From Paenibacillus sp. SZ31 (GTDB taxonomy: Bacteria > Bacillota > Bacilli > Paenibacillales > Paenibacillaceae): DNA of 64,000 nt. How positions within the stretch are numbered: the first letter of the stretch is position 1; each line of letters begins with the position of its first letter. Shown here piece by piece: positions 34,928-43,299 of this stretch. A program made the position numbers and the translations under genes. The notes under the pieces were generated by a model. It did no database searches. It had not been told where the DNA came from and worked only from the letters and a program-made list of their open reading frames with translations. Location: contig NZ_JABBEA010000014.1 in NCBI RefSeq assembly GCF_012912005.1, positions 1 through 64,000 of the forward strand. The letters are read 5' to 3'.

Positions 34928-35197
34928 ATGACAAAGCACCCGGTAGTTGTCCGTTTGAAAACGGGTCTCCATGCCAGACCTGCGGCACTGTTCGTTCAAG
35001 AAGCGAATAAGTACTCATCTGAAGTGTTCGTCGAGAAGGACGACAAAAAAGTTAATGCAAAAAGTATCATGGGGATCATGAGCCTTGCGATCAGCACAGG
35101 TACGGAAATCCAGATTAGTGCAGAAGGCGCGGATGCCGAACAGGCTGTAAACGCTTTAGTTAGTCTGGTAAGTAAGGAAGAGCTCGAAAACCAATAA
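34928..35197 (+). CDS. ptsH: HPr-type phosphocarrier protein at the crh position
   Basis: An 89-residue HPr-fold protein. His15 in TGLHARPAA is the site phosphorylated by enzyme I, and Ser46 in NAKSIMG is the HprK site. In Bacillus the gene after whiA is crh, whose product lacks His15 and serves only in CcpA signalling. Here both sites are present, so it could act in both PTS transport and catabolite repression. No ptsI follows. AGGGGG precedes ATG 34928, and a terminator is at 35221. The symbol reflects the residues; a crh-like role cannot be excluded. Confidence 0.85.
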   Translation: MTKHPVVVRLKTGLHARPAALFVQEANKYSSEVFVEKDDKKVNAKSIMGIMSLAISTGTEIQISAEGADAEQAVNALVSLVSKEELENQ

Positions 35198-35220
35198 GAT
35201 ATGATTCATTTCAATGAAGA

Positions 35221-35241
35221 AGTCCCGAAAGGGGCTTTTTT
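35221..35241 (+). terminator. Terminator after the HPr gene
   Basis: AGTCCC-GAAA-GGGGCT stem (one G:T pair) with a T-run from 35236. It lies inside an in-frame upstream extension of the next gene, which argues against that extension. Confidence 0.75.
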
Positions 35242-35354
35242 GCGTTTTTATTGTTTTCGCCATCGTCAAGTGCAACATTATGGAATTTGTCCCGTCTGTT
35301 AAGGTATCAAATGCTTTAAAGTTTGAGATGTTAACACACAAGGGGGCTATCGTG

Positions 35355-36107
35355 ATGGGTAAACAATGGATGAAACCGTTTGGTGCGGTGCTGGTGGCAA
35401 GTACGTTGCTTATTGGAGGAACAGCATGGGTTGCACCAGGTAACTATGCTTACGCTGCAGAGGTTCAGGGCGTACAACAGAATGTGATTAATGTCGTGGG
35501 TAAAGGTGAGATTCAGGTGAAACCGGATATTGCTTACCTATCCATTGGTGTGAACAGCACTGCAGAGACAGCTGCATCTGCCCAAAAAGCGAATGCTGCC
35601 AAAGTTCAAAAGGTATCCAATTTGCTGAAAAATACGTGGAAGATCAGTGGAGACGACATTCAAACGAGTCAGTTCTCTGTACAACCCAACTACACGTATA
35701 GCGAAAAAGACGGACAACAAATTAAAGGATACACAGCGCATCATACGCTGACGGTCACATATCGTGAGATGGACAAAATCGGCGAGCTGCTCGATGCTGC
35801 TTCACAAGCAGGTGCCAATAATATTGAGAACGTGCGCTTTACTGTAGAAAATCCGGAAAGTTATGAGTCCCAAGTGATTGAGAAAGCTGTTGCCAATGCA
35901 GATGTGAAAGCTGGAGCTATTGCAAAAGCAGTTAAACGTCAACTGGGTGCTGTTCTTTCCGTGAGCCAAGGCGATGCCAATGTGCCTGTATTCTATGCAA
36001 GTGAGGCTTTGATGTCCAAAGCAGCAGATACAGCAGGTGGCACTGAGATTGAAACAGGCCAAGTTAAAGTAAGCACAATCTTGAATATCACGTATGAAAT
36101 GAAATAA
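35355..36107 (+). CDS. Secreted SIMPL (DUF541) domain protein
   Basis: A 250-residue exported protein. The signal peptide (about 1-31) ends near AYAAEV. The mature part is a SIMPL/DUF541 domain, seen in INVVGKGEIQVKPDIAYLSIGV, YTAHHTLTVTYREMDKIGEL and QVKVSTILNITYEMK. Members in Bacteria are periplasmic or surface proteins linked to stress; the molecular role is unclear. ATG 35355 has AGGGGG 8 bases upstream; the open frame reaches back to 35214 through the HPr terminator and is not used. Confidence 0.82.
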   Translation: MGKQWMKPFGAVLVASTLLIGGTAWVAPGNYAYAAEVQGVQQNVINVVGKGEIQVKPDIAYLSIGVNSTAETAASAQKANAAKVQKVSNLLKNTWKISGDDIQTSQFSVQPNYTYSEKDGQQIKGYTAHHTLTVTYREMDKIGELLDAASQAGANNIENVRFTVENPESYESQVIEKAVANADVKAGAIAKAVKRQLGAVLSVSQGDANVPVFYASEALMSKAADTAGGTEIETGQVKVSTILNITYEMK

Positions 36108-36181
36108 ACAAGATTGAATTAGGATTGTAAGCTAGAGTAACCTTTTAAGTGTCATTCGAAAGAGTGCAACGAAATAATGAC

Positions 36182-36213
36182 AAAGACTTTGTCCTCAGGA
36201 CAGGGTCTTTTTT
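36182..36213 (+). terminator. Terminator after the SIMPL gene
   Basis: AAAGAC/GTCTTT outer stem (36182-36187 with 36205-36210) with an inner TGTCC/GGACA hairpin and a T-run. Confidence 0.7.
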
Positions 36214-36493
36214 GTTGCAAAATCAGACTTTGATGAAGTTAGAAGAGAGGGCACCCTTTTGAAGCTGATTAAAATGCTATCTTTAGGTGTCTTTTTTGTA
36301 TAGTTGTTCGTGACAAAAAGGTCATATCCCGTTATATTTTCCCTCTGATATTCATCAACATTGTAACTCGGGCTGTAAACCTTTCCGAAATCGGGTTAAT
36401 TATAATAGAGAGGTGAGCGTATGAGATATGCGATCAGTTCAGGATTACATACGCAATGATCCCTAATTGTAAATTCAGAGAGGAGTTTTATAT

Positions 36494-37591
36494 ATGACAT
36501 CATGGAAAAAATGGACAAGTGCGTTGCTGGCAGCAGGAATTATTGTGGGGAGCGGTGCAGTGTGGCAAGATAGTTCGGTACAAGCGGCTTCTGTATCCTC
36601 CAAAGTAACAACCCCGGCTGAGGTGACCCTGAAATCAGGTGGGAAAACACTGACTCAAAAAGGACTTCTACAAGGAGGCTCAACCTGGGTATCTCTTACG
36701 GCAGTTAAAGATGTAGCAGGTGGAACCTTGAAATATGATGCGAAAACCAAAGAGTATGCTCTGACAGCAGCCAATAACACGATGACCATCAGCCTTTTGG
36801 ACGGCCAGCCGAGTGTTCGGATTAACAACTATTATCCTCAAGTGGACGCGAAGCTGATCAACGGCAGATTATATATTCCATTCTCAGCTATGAGAGATTA
36901 TCTGGGTGTACAGGGGAACTGGGATGGCAAAACCAAAACGTTGACGCTCAGTAAGGTAAAACAAAATAGTGTGAAAGTTAAAGCGGCGACAGTCAATGTT
37001 ACTGTGAAAAATGCTGAAGTGGATGTTCAGTACCCGCAAGTGAGTGGACTTGCAAGCAAAGAAGCTGAAGCGGCGATCAACAAGGTGCTGAAAGATGAAG
37101 TGGATGCATATGTAGCTGACTTCAAGAAACAGACATCTGAGTTCGGTGGCGCAACCGCCAACCGCCCGTATGCATTTGAGAGCTCTTATGTGGTGACCTA
37201 CAATGAAAGCGGCGTACTGGGACTCATTACACAACGATACGAGGATTATGCTGGCGCTCACGGTATGACATTCCGCACGGGCCACACGTTTGCACTGGAC
37301 ACAGGCAAGGAGCTTACGTTAGATGATGTACTGCAAAATAACAAAACGATGCGCGAGACGTTGGGTAAAAAAGTCGGCGAACAGCTGAAAGCTCGCGGTG
37401 GATACCTCGAGGGTTACAAAGGCTTAAATAAAGATCAGGATTTCTATGTGACACCAACGGGTGTGGTCGTGTTCTTCCAGCTGTATGAGTATACGGCGTA
37501 CGCAGAGGGATTCCCTGAAATGCCATTTACGTATAAAGAGCTTCTCCCTAAAGGCACAGAACCTTTTAGTGACGTAACGGGGACGAAATAA
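36494..37591 (+). CDS. Secreted copper amine oxidase N-terminal-like protein with RsiV/DUF3298 domain
   Basis: A 365-residue exported protein. The signal peptide ends near VQAAS (about residue 32). Residues about 40-155 form a copper-amine-oxidase N-terminal-like domain (INGRLYIPFSAMRDYLGVQG), a common surface domain in Paenibacillus. The rest resembles DUF4163/DUF3298 (YAGAHGMTFRTGHTFALDTGKE, split here by a short gap, then FPEMPFTYKEL), as in RsiV and PdaC. No membrane anchor is present, so it is not itself an anti-sigma factor. It may bind wall components or lysozyme-like ligands (inference). AGAGAGGAG precedes ATG 36494. Confidence 0.75.
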   Translation: MTSWKKWTSALLAAGIIVGSGAVWQDSSVQAASVSSKVTTPAEVTLKSGGKTLTQKGLLQGGSTWVSLTAVKDVAGGTLKYDAKTKEYALTAANNTMTISLLDGQPSVRINNYYPQVDAKLINGRLYIPFSAMRDYLGVQGNWDGKTKTLTLSKVKQNSVKVKAATVNVTVKNAEVDVQYPQVSGLASKEAEAAINKVLKDEVDAYVADFKKQTSEFGGATANRPYAFESSYVVTYNESGVLGLITQRYEDYAGAHGMTFRTGHTFALDTGKELTLDDVLQNNKTMRETLGKKVGEQLKARGGYLEGYKGLNKDQDFYVTPTGVVVFFQLYEYTAYAEGFPEMPFTYKELLPKGTEPFSDVTGTK

Positions 37592-37640
37592 CGGATCATT
37601 ATTGTGCACTCATACGTTATTTTTCTTAATAAAATAAAAA

Positions 37641-37680
37641 GAAGAAGCCCCCATCATGTGTTCATGATGGGGGCTTCTTC
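37641..37680 (-). terminator. Strong terminator of clpP
   Basis: A perfect 18-bp stem (37641-37658 with 37663-37680, TGTT loop). On the minus strand it is followed by TTTTTATTTTATT, so it ends clpP transcripts; it may also stop + strand transcripts from 36494. Confidence 0.9.
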
Positions 37681-37762
37681 TCGTATAGACAACACAATGA
37701 TGTGTTGCTGATTACGTTGGGTGTTGATTATGTTAACTTGTAGACCGTAGTCTACGTCACAC

Positions 37763-38359
37763 TTAGATGCCTTGGGAACCTACGTTTTCGATAACTTTAT
37801 CAATGATACCGTAATCGGCAGCTTCAGCAGCACTCATGAAGTAGTCACGATCCGTGTCTTTCTCGATCTTCTCCAACGGTTGACCTGAACGCTCAGAAAT
37901 GATGCGGTTCAAGGTATCACGCATTTTCAGGATGCGGCGAGCACGAATTTCGATGTCGGTAGCTTGACCTTGAGCACCACCAAGTGGTTGGTGAATCATG
38001 ATTTCACTGTTAGGCAACGCAAAACGTTTCCCTTTCGCACCGGCATTCAGCAAGAATGCACCCATGGAAGCCGCCATACCTACACAGATGGTAGATACAT
38101 CCGGTTTGATGAATTGCATTGTATCGTAAATGGCCATACCAGCTGTAATGGATCCGCCTGGGCTGTTGATGTATAAGTGAATGTCTTTCTCCGGATCTTC
38201 CGCAGCTAGGAACAACATCTGCGCCATGATGGCATTTGCCACAACGTCATTAACGTCGCTACCAAGGAAAATAATACGATCCTTCAGCAATCTGGAATAG
38301 ATGTCATAGGCGCGCTCACCCCGGTTGCTCTGTTCAACGACCATAGGAATAAAACTCAC
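37763..38359 (-). CDS. clpP: ATP-dependent Clp protease proteolytic subunit
   Basis: A 198-residue serine peptidase that forms the tetradecameric chamber fed by ClpC, ClpX or ClpE. The catalytic triad is complete: Ser98 (GMAASMGAF), His123 (MIHQP) and Asp172 (TDRDYF). The N-terminus begins directly with MSFIPMVVEQ, with AGGAGG upstream on the reverse strand. It is transcribed alone toward the terminator at 37641. tRNA-Arg lies upstream on the same strand. Confidence 0.96.
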   Translation of the reverse strand: MSFIPMVVEQSNRGERAYDIYSRLLKDRIIFLGSDVNDVVANAIMAQMLFLAAEDPEKDIHLYINSPGGSITAGMAIYDTMQFIKPDVSTICVGMAASMGAFLLNAGAKGKRFALPNSEIMIHQPLGGAQGQATDIEIRARRILKMRDTLNRIISERSGQPLEKIEKDTDRDYFMSAAEAADYGIIDKVIENVGSQGI

Positions 38360-38537
38360 GTGAAAAACCTCCTCGGAAATGTAAATGTTATTGGTGTTTA
38401 TACTTAAACTGTTACCGTATTACCCACATAATAAACAATTCCAAACAAAAAGTCAAAGAAAGTCAAACTAACTTGCAAAAAAAAGAAACCTTTCCGGTTT
38501 CATTGGTTAAAAGGGTTATGAGCTGTTAAATAAAAAA

Positions 38538-38612
38538 TGGCGCGCCCGCCAAGAATCGAACTTGGATCTCAGGCTTCGGAGGCCTACGTCATATCCATTG
38601 GACCACGGGCGC
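38538..38612 (-). tRNA. tRNA-Arg (CCG)
   Basis: On the minus strand GCGCCCG (38612-38606) pairs with CGGGCGC (38548-38542); discriminator G is 38541 and CCA is encoded at 38540-38538. The anticodon loop CTCCGAA gives anticodon CCG. The T-arm reads AAGTTCGATTCTT. Confidence 0.94.
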
Positions 38613-38926
38613 ACATTATGTGACAGCAATACTGATTATAGCTCATGGAATATTTAATTGCAAGCAGTTCGTTATGTATGTTGGTTTGGATTGAGCTAAA
38701 AATGATCATGATGAAGAAGAGTGGATAAAGAGTGCATTTAAGTAAATGCTATTAGAGGTTTTGGACATGCCGTATGAAATGTGATTCTGAGCGATATGTA
38801 GACGAGAATAATTTGTTTCTTCTATATATGGTATGCGTGAGGCAGTCCTAGATCATGGAAGTCTAGGATTGTGAAAATAGGCGCGTACAAACGCTGAAAG
38901 CGTGTCGAAATAACACGTTGAAACAC

Positions 38927-38955
38927 TTGCATGTCACGTCAGTTTTAGGTAGAAT
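38927..38955 (+). promoter_or_regulatory. Promoter of the cggR-gapA-pgk-tpiA-gpmI-eno operon
   Basis: TTGCAT (38927-38932), 17-base spacer, TAGAAT (38950-38955). The CggR operator follows from 38961. In the rest of the 430-base gap 38613-39039 there is a 9-bp hairpin (38844-38870) and a weak cre-like TGAAAGCGTGTCGA (38895-38908, 12 of 14), but no gene. Confidence 0.75.
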
Positions 38956-38960
38956 AGACG

Positions 38961-38996
38961 TGGGACTTAAAAAGTTAACCCGGGACGTTTTAGGGC
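38961..38996 (+). promoter_or_regulatory. CggR operator (tandem half-sites)
   Basis: The Bacillus CggR operator is CGGGAC-N6-TGTC-N4-CGGGAC-N6-TGTC. Here TGGGAC-N6-AGTT-N4-CGGGAC-N6-GGGC occurs with exactly the same spacing, the two GGGAC units 20 bases apart. It starts 6 bases after the -10 box, so bound CggR would block transcription until fructose-1,6-bisphosphate releases it. Confidence 0.7.
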
Positions 38997-39039
38997 CACG
39001 AAAGAGAGCTTGGAACGAGAACTTGCGGGAGTGGAAAGC

Positions 39040-40065
39040 ATGCGAACGATTTTAGAAATACAAAAGCAGCTTCTGCCTGATCTCATGGATATCTTGAAAA
39101 AGAGGTATACGATTCTGCAACAGATCATGTTATCGGATGTGATCGGACGGAGAACGTTAGCTAATTCCATGCAGATGACCGAGCGGGTTCTGAGGGCTGA
39201 GACCGATCTGTTAAAGGCTCAGGGACTTATTGAAATTGACAGTGCAGGAATGAAGATCAGCGAGGCAGGGTATGATTTGCTGCAGCAGTTAGAGCCCGTT
39301 GCCAAAGAGTTGTTCGGATTATCCGAGCTGGAAGAGCGCATCAAGCAAGCCTACGGTCTGCAAAAGGTAGTTGTGGTTCCTGGCGATTCGGATGTTTCTC
39401 CATTTGCCAAAAGGGAACTGGGCAGAGCCGGAGCGAAGGCTCTCGGCAATATCATGAGTGACAACGACGTTGTCGCCGTTACTGGCGGATCAACAACGGC
39501 CGAAGTCGCAGAGCAACTTAATCCACCAACATCGCTCAAAGGTGTCTGGTTCGTACCGGCACGCGGTGGACTTGGAGAAAGTCTTGAAATTCAGGCCAAT
39601 ACGATCGCATCCACAATGGCAAAACGGGTAGGAGCGCAATACAAACTCCTGCATGTACCGGATTTGCTTAGTGATCATGCCTATGAATCATTAATTCAGG
39701 ACCCGAGTGTTCAGGAGATTCTACAGCTGATCAGGCAATCGCGGATTGTTATTCATGGAATTGGTGATGCCGTGGAGATGGCAACGAGACGCAAACTTGC
39801 GACGGAGATTGTAGATGAACTCCAGGAGCAAGGGGCCGTATCTGAATCTTTCGGTTATTACTTTAATGATCAGGGTGAGGTGGTACATACCATGCTTACA
39901 CTGGGAATGCGACTTCAGGATATTGAACGAACCGATGTCGTGATCGGAATTGCAGGTGGCAAAAGCAAAGCTGCTGCCATACACTCCGTGCTGCGATTTG
40001 GTCAGGAAGATATTCTGATTATTGATGAGGCAGCTGCCGAAGTCATCGTAGCCGAAATGGAATAA
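39040..40065 (+). CDS. cggR: Central glycolytic genes regulator CggR
   Basis: A 341-residue SorC/DeoR-family repressor of lower glycolysis. The N-terminal winged helix is seen in RYTILQQIMLSDVIGRRTLA and MTERVLRAETDLLKAQG. The sugar-phosphate-binding domain has VVAVTGGSTTAEVA, PARGGLGE and GIAGGKSKA. I start at ATG 39040 with GGGAG 8 bases upstream, which aligns with the known start of Bacillus CggR; the frame is open to TTG 39010. It represses its own operon from the site at 38961. Confidence 0.94.
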   Translation: MRTILEIQKQLLPDLMDILKKRYTILQQIMLSDVIGRRTLANSMQMTERVLRAETDLLKAQGLIEIDSAGMKISEAGYDLLQQLEPVAKELFGLSELEERIKQAYGLQKVVVVPGDSDVSPFAKRELGRAGAKALGNIMSDNDVVAVTGGSTTAEVAEQLNPPTSLKGVWFVPARGGLGESLEIQANTIASTMAKRVGAQYKLLHVPDLLSDHAYESLIQDPSVQEILQLIRQSRIVIHGIGDAVEMATRRKLATEIVDELQEQGAVSESFGYYFNDQGEVVHTMLTLGMRLQDIERTDVVIGIAGGKSKAAAIHSVLRFGQEDILIIDEAAAEVIVAEME

Positions 40066-40173
40066 GAGTTCAATTTTCATCACAACCATTGTTGTCTTGA
40101 CGGACTTCACCGTCTGTCTTGAATATATAAGTTTCATAAAAAAAATTAATCAAAACTTGGGAGGAACTTACTC

Positions 40174-41181
40174 ATGATTAAAGTAGGTATTAACGGTTTT
40201 GGACGTATTGGACGCTTGGCATTCCGCCGTATTCAAAATGTAGCAGGCATCGAGGTAGTAGCAATCAACGACTTGACTGACGCTAAAATGCTGGCTCATT
40301 TGCTCAAATATGATACAACTCAAGGTCGCTTCGATGGCGATGTTGAAGTACACGATGGCTTCTTCAAAGTGAACGGCAAAGAAGTTAAAGTATTGGCTAA
40401 CCGTAACCCAGAAGAACTTCCTTGGGGCGACCTGGGCGTAGATATCGTTCTGGAATGTACTGGTTTCTTCACAACTAAAGAAGCAGCTGAGAAACACTTG
40501 AAAGGCGGAGCTAAGAAAGTTGTTATTTCCGCACCAGCTACTGGCGACATGAAAACCATCGTTTACAATGTAAACCATGAAATCCTCGACGGTACTGAAA
40601 CTGTAATCTCCGGCGCATCTTGCACAACAAACTGCCTGGCACCTATGGCAAAAACACTGCAAGACAAATTCGGAATCGTTCAAGGTTTGATGACTACAAT
40701 TCACGCTTACACTGGCGACCAAAACACGTTGGATGCTCCACACCCTAAAGGTGACTTCCGTCGTGCTCGCGCAGCAGCTGAAAACATCATCCCTAACACA
40801 ACTGGTGCTGCTAAAGCAATCGGTCTGGTAATCCCAGAACTGCAAGGCATCCTTGATGGTGCAGCTCAACGTGTACCAGTAGCTACTGGTTCCCTGACTG
40901 AGCTCGTAACTGTTCTGAACAAAAAAGTAACGGCTGAAGAAGTTAATGCAGCTATGCAAGAAGCTTCCGATCCAGAAACTTTCGGATACACAGAAGACGA
41001 AATCGTATCTTCCGATATCCAAGGAATCACTTTCGGTTCCCTGTTTGATGCAACTCAAACTAAAGTTCTGACTGTTGGCGACCAACAATTGGTTAAAACT
41101 GTAGCTTGGTATGACAATGAAATGTCCTACACTGCACAATTGGTTCGCACTTTGGAGCACTTTGCAAAAATGATTAAGTAA
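40174..41181 (+). CDS. gapA: Glyceraldehyde-3-phosphate dehydrogenase (NAD, glycolytic)
   Basis: A 335-residue enzyme. NAD-binding GINGFGRIGRLAFRR opens the protein; catalytic Cys150 lies in SGASCTTNCLAP and the assisting His177 in TTIHAYTGDQ. The position after cggR marks it as the glycolytic GapA rather than the gluconeogenic GapB. Codon use is strongly biased, as in highly expressed genes, which produces long meaningless frames on the other strand. GGGAGG precedes ATG 40174. Confidence 0.97.
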   Translation: MIKVGINGFGRIGRLAFRRIQNVAGIEVVAINDLTDAKMLAHLLKYDTTQGRFDGDVEVHDGFFKVNGKEVKVLANRNPEELPWGDLGVDIVLECTGFFTTKEAAEKHLKGGAKKVVISAPATGDMKTIVYNVNHEILDGTETVISGASCTTNCLAPMAKTLQDKFGIVQGLMTTIHAYTGDQNTLDAPHPKGDFRRARAAAENIIPNTTGAAKAIGLVIPELQGILDGAAQRVPVATGSLTELVTVLNKKVTAEEVNAAMQEASDPETFGYTEDEIVSSDIQGITFGSLFDATQTKVLTVGDQQLVKTVAWYDNEMSYTAQLVRTLEHFAKMIK

Positions 41182-41196
41182 TATCTGCAATAACAT

Positions 41197-41230
41197 AGAG
41201 CGGAAACAGATGCTATTGTTTCCGCTCTTT
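41197..41230 (+). terminator. Intercistronic terminator/processing hairpin after gapA
   Basis: Perfect 12-bp stem AGAGCGGAAACA/TGTTTCCGCTCT (41197-41208 with 41217-41228) and a short T-run. It probably reduces read-through to pgk or stabilises the gapA transcript. Confidence 0.7.
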
Positions 41231-41330
41231 ATATATCTACATTTTGCAAATTTCTCAAAAACACCAGGATTGACAGGGGATTCTAGCTCTTGATTGGTCC
41301 ACCAAATACATGGGTGCGGAGGAAATACAG

Positions 41331-42512
41331 ATGAACAAAAAAAGTGTACGCGATATCGAATTGACAGGAAAACGGGCTTTTGTCCGTGTAGATTTCAATG
41401 TGCCGCTCGAAGATGGTAAAATTACAGATGACAAACGTATTCGTGCAACGCTTCCTACAATCAACTTCTTGATTGAAAAAGGCGCTAAAGTCATTTTGGC
41501 AAGCCACATGGGTCGTCCTAACGGCGAAGTGGTTGAGTCCTTGCGTTTGACTCCAGCAGCTGAGCGTTTGTCTGAATTGCTTGGTAAAACAGTGGTTAAA
41601 GCTGACGGTTCTGTTGGCGACGCTGTTAAAGCTCAAATCGCTGAACTGAACAACGGCGACGTATTGTTGCTTGAGAACGTTCGTTTCCACGCAGGCGAAG
41701 AGAAAAATGATCCAGAACTTGCAAAACAATTTGCTGAACTGGCTGACGTTTTCGTTAACGATGCGTTTGGCGCGGCTCACAGAGCACATGCTTCGACTGA
41801 AGGAATCGCTCACTTGCTTCCAGCAGTGTCCGGTTTGTTGATGGAGAAAGAACTTGAAGTGTTGGGTAAAGCAATCTCCAACCCTGAGCGTCCTTTCACA
41901 GCTATCATTGGTGGATCCAAAGTTAAGGACAAAATCGATGTGATCGACAACCTGCTGAACATTGCAGACAACGTAATCATCGGTGGCGGTCTGACTTACA
42001 CGTTCTTCAAAGCACAAGGACATGAAATTGGACAATCCTTGCTGGATGATTCCAAACTTGATGTAGCTCTCGGTTTCATCGAAAAAGCGAAAAAACTGGG
42101 CAAAAACTTCTACCTGCCGGTAGATATCGTAGTGTCTGACGATTTCAGTGCGAAAGCTAACACACAAATCGTTGACATCGATGGTATCCCAGCAGATTGG
42201 GAAGGCATCGACATCGGTCCTAAAACACGTGAGATCTATGCTGACGTAATCAAAAACTCCAAATTGGTTGTATGGAACGGACCAATGGGCGTATTTGAAA
42301 TCGAGCCATTCTCCTACGGTACTCGTGCAGTAGCAGAAGCTTGCGCAGAGACAGAAGCTTACACTGTAATTGGTGGCGGTGACTCCGCAGCAGCAGCTGA
42401 GAAGTTCAAATTGGCTGACAAAATGAACCACATCTCTACAGGTGGCGGTGCATCGCTCGAGTTTATGGAAGGCAAAGTGCTTCCAGGCGTAGTGGCATTG
42501 AACGACAAGTAA
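41331..42512 (+). CDS. pgk: Phosphoglycerate kinase
   Basis: A 393-residue kinase making ATP from 1,3-bisphosphoglycerate. It shows RVDFNVPLEDGKITDD near the start, the substrate region ASHMGRPNG, FVNDAFGAAHRAHAS and the C-terminal nucleotide loop IGGGDSAAAAEKF with STGGGASLEF. ATG 41331 has GGAGG upstream at about 41316. It is the second enzyme of the operon; codon bias is strong. Confidence 0.97.
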   Translation: MNKKSVRDIELTGKRAFVRVDFNVPLEDGKITDDKRIRATLPTINFLIEKGAKVILASHMGRPNGEVVESLRLTPAAERLSELLGKTVVKADGSVGDAVKAQIAELNNGDVLLLENVRFHAGEEKNDPELAKQFAELADVFVNDAFGAAHRAHASTEGIAHLLPAVSGLLMEKELEVLGKAISNPERPFTAIIGGSKVKDKIDVIDNLLNIADNVIIGGGLTYTFFKAQGHEIGQSLLDDSKLDVALGFIEKAKKLGKNFYLPVDIVVSDDFSAKANTQIVDIDGIPADWEGIDIGPKTREIYADVIKNSKLVVWNGPMGVFEIEPFSYGTRAVAEACAETEAYTVIGGGDSAAAAEKFKLADKMNHISTGGGASLEFMEGKVLPGVVALNDK

Positions 42513-42545
42513 GTTTTAGTCTATAGCATGAAGGAGTTGAAACCC

Positions 42546-43298
42546 ATGAGAACACCGATTATCGCAGGTAACTGGAAAATGTTCAAAACGGTTTCCGAAT
42601 CCAATGACTTCATTCAGGAAGTTAAAGGAAAAGCGGAAGTTGAAGGCGTAGAGACTGTAATCTGCGCACCGTTTACAAATCTGCCATCCCTGGTAGAAGC
42701 CGTTAAAGGCACAAACATCAAAATTGGTGCACAAAATCTTCACTTTGAAGACAATGGTGCATTCACAGGTGAAATCAGCGGCGTAATGCTGAAAGACCTT
42801 GGTGTGGATTACGTTATTATTGGTCACTCGGAGCGCCGTCAATATTTTGCGGAAACCGATGAGACTGTCAATAAAAAGTTGCATGCAGCATTCCGTCACG
42901 GATTGACTCCAATCTTCTGTCTTGGTGAGACGCTCGAAGAGCGCGAAGCGAACCAAACAAAAGACGTATGCAAAGTACAAACGGTGGCTGCTTTTGAAGG
43001 TCTGTCCGCAGAGCAAGCTGCACAAGTCGTTATCGCTTATGAGCCAATCTGGGCGATTGGTACAGGCAAATCCTCCACTTCCCAAGATGCGAATGAAGTT
43101 ATTGCTTACATCCGTACGCTGGTGAAGGATCTGTACAACGAGACGGTTGCGAATGCAGTTCGTATTCAATACGGCGGCAGTGTTAAACCAGAAAACGTAA
43201 CAGAATACCTCGGACAAAGCGACATCGACGGCGCACTTGTTGGCGGTGCCAGCTTGCAGCCGGCTTCGTTCATCGCGCTTGTTGAGGGGGCGAAGTAA
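42546..43298 (+). CDS. tpiA: Triosephosphate isomerase
   Basis: A 250-residue TIM barrel. The catalytic Lys in AGNWKMFK, His in IIGHSERRQ and Glu in AYEPIWAIGTGK are all present, as is the C-terminal YGGSVKPEN. AAGGAG (42531-42536) precedes ATG 42546; an ATG at 42528 lies before that site and is not used. The stop is one base before gpmI. Confidence 0.97.
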   Translation: MRTPIIAGNWKMFKTVSESNDFIQEVKGKAEVEGVETVICAPFTNLPSLVEAVKGTNIKIGAQNLHFEDNGAFTGEISGVMLKDLGVDYVIIGHSERRQYFAETDETVNKKLHAAFRHGLTPIFCLGETLEEREANQTKDVCKVQTVAAFEGLSAEQAAQVVIAYEPIWAIGTGKSSTSQDANEVIAYIRTLVKDLYNETVANAVRIQYGGSVKPENVTEYLGQSDIDGALVGGASLQPASFIALVEGAK

Positions 43299-43299
43299 G

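Noticed and set aside
35214..35354. N-terminal extension of the SIMPL protein
   Set aside because: It would run through the HPr terminator and place residues ahead of a clear signal peptide.
40168..41196. 342-codon minus-strand frame over gapA, and similar ones over pgk, tpiA, eno and rnr
   Set aside because: All arise from the biased codon use of highly expressed genes; no start signals.
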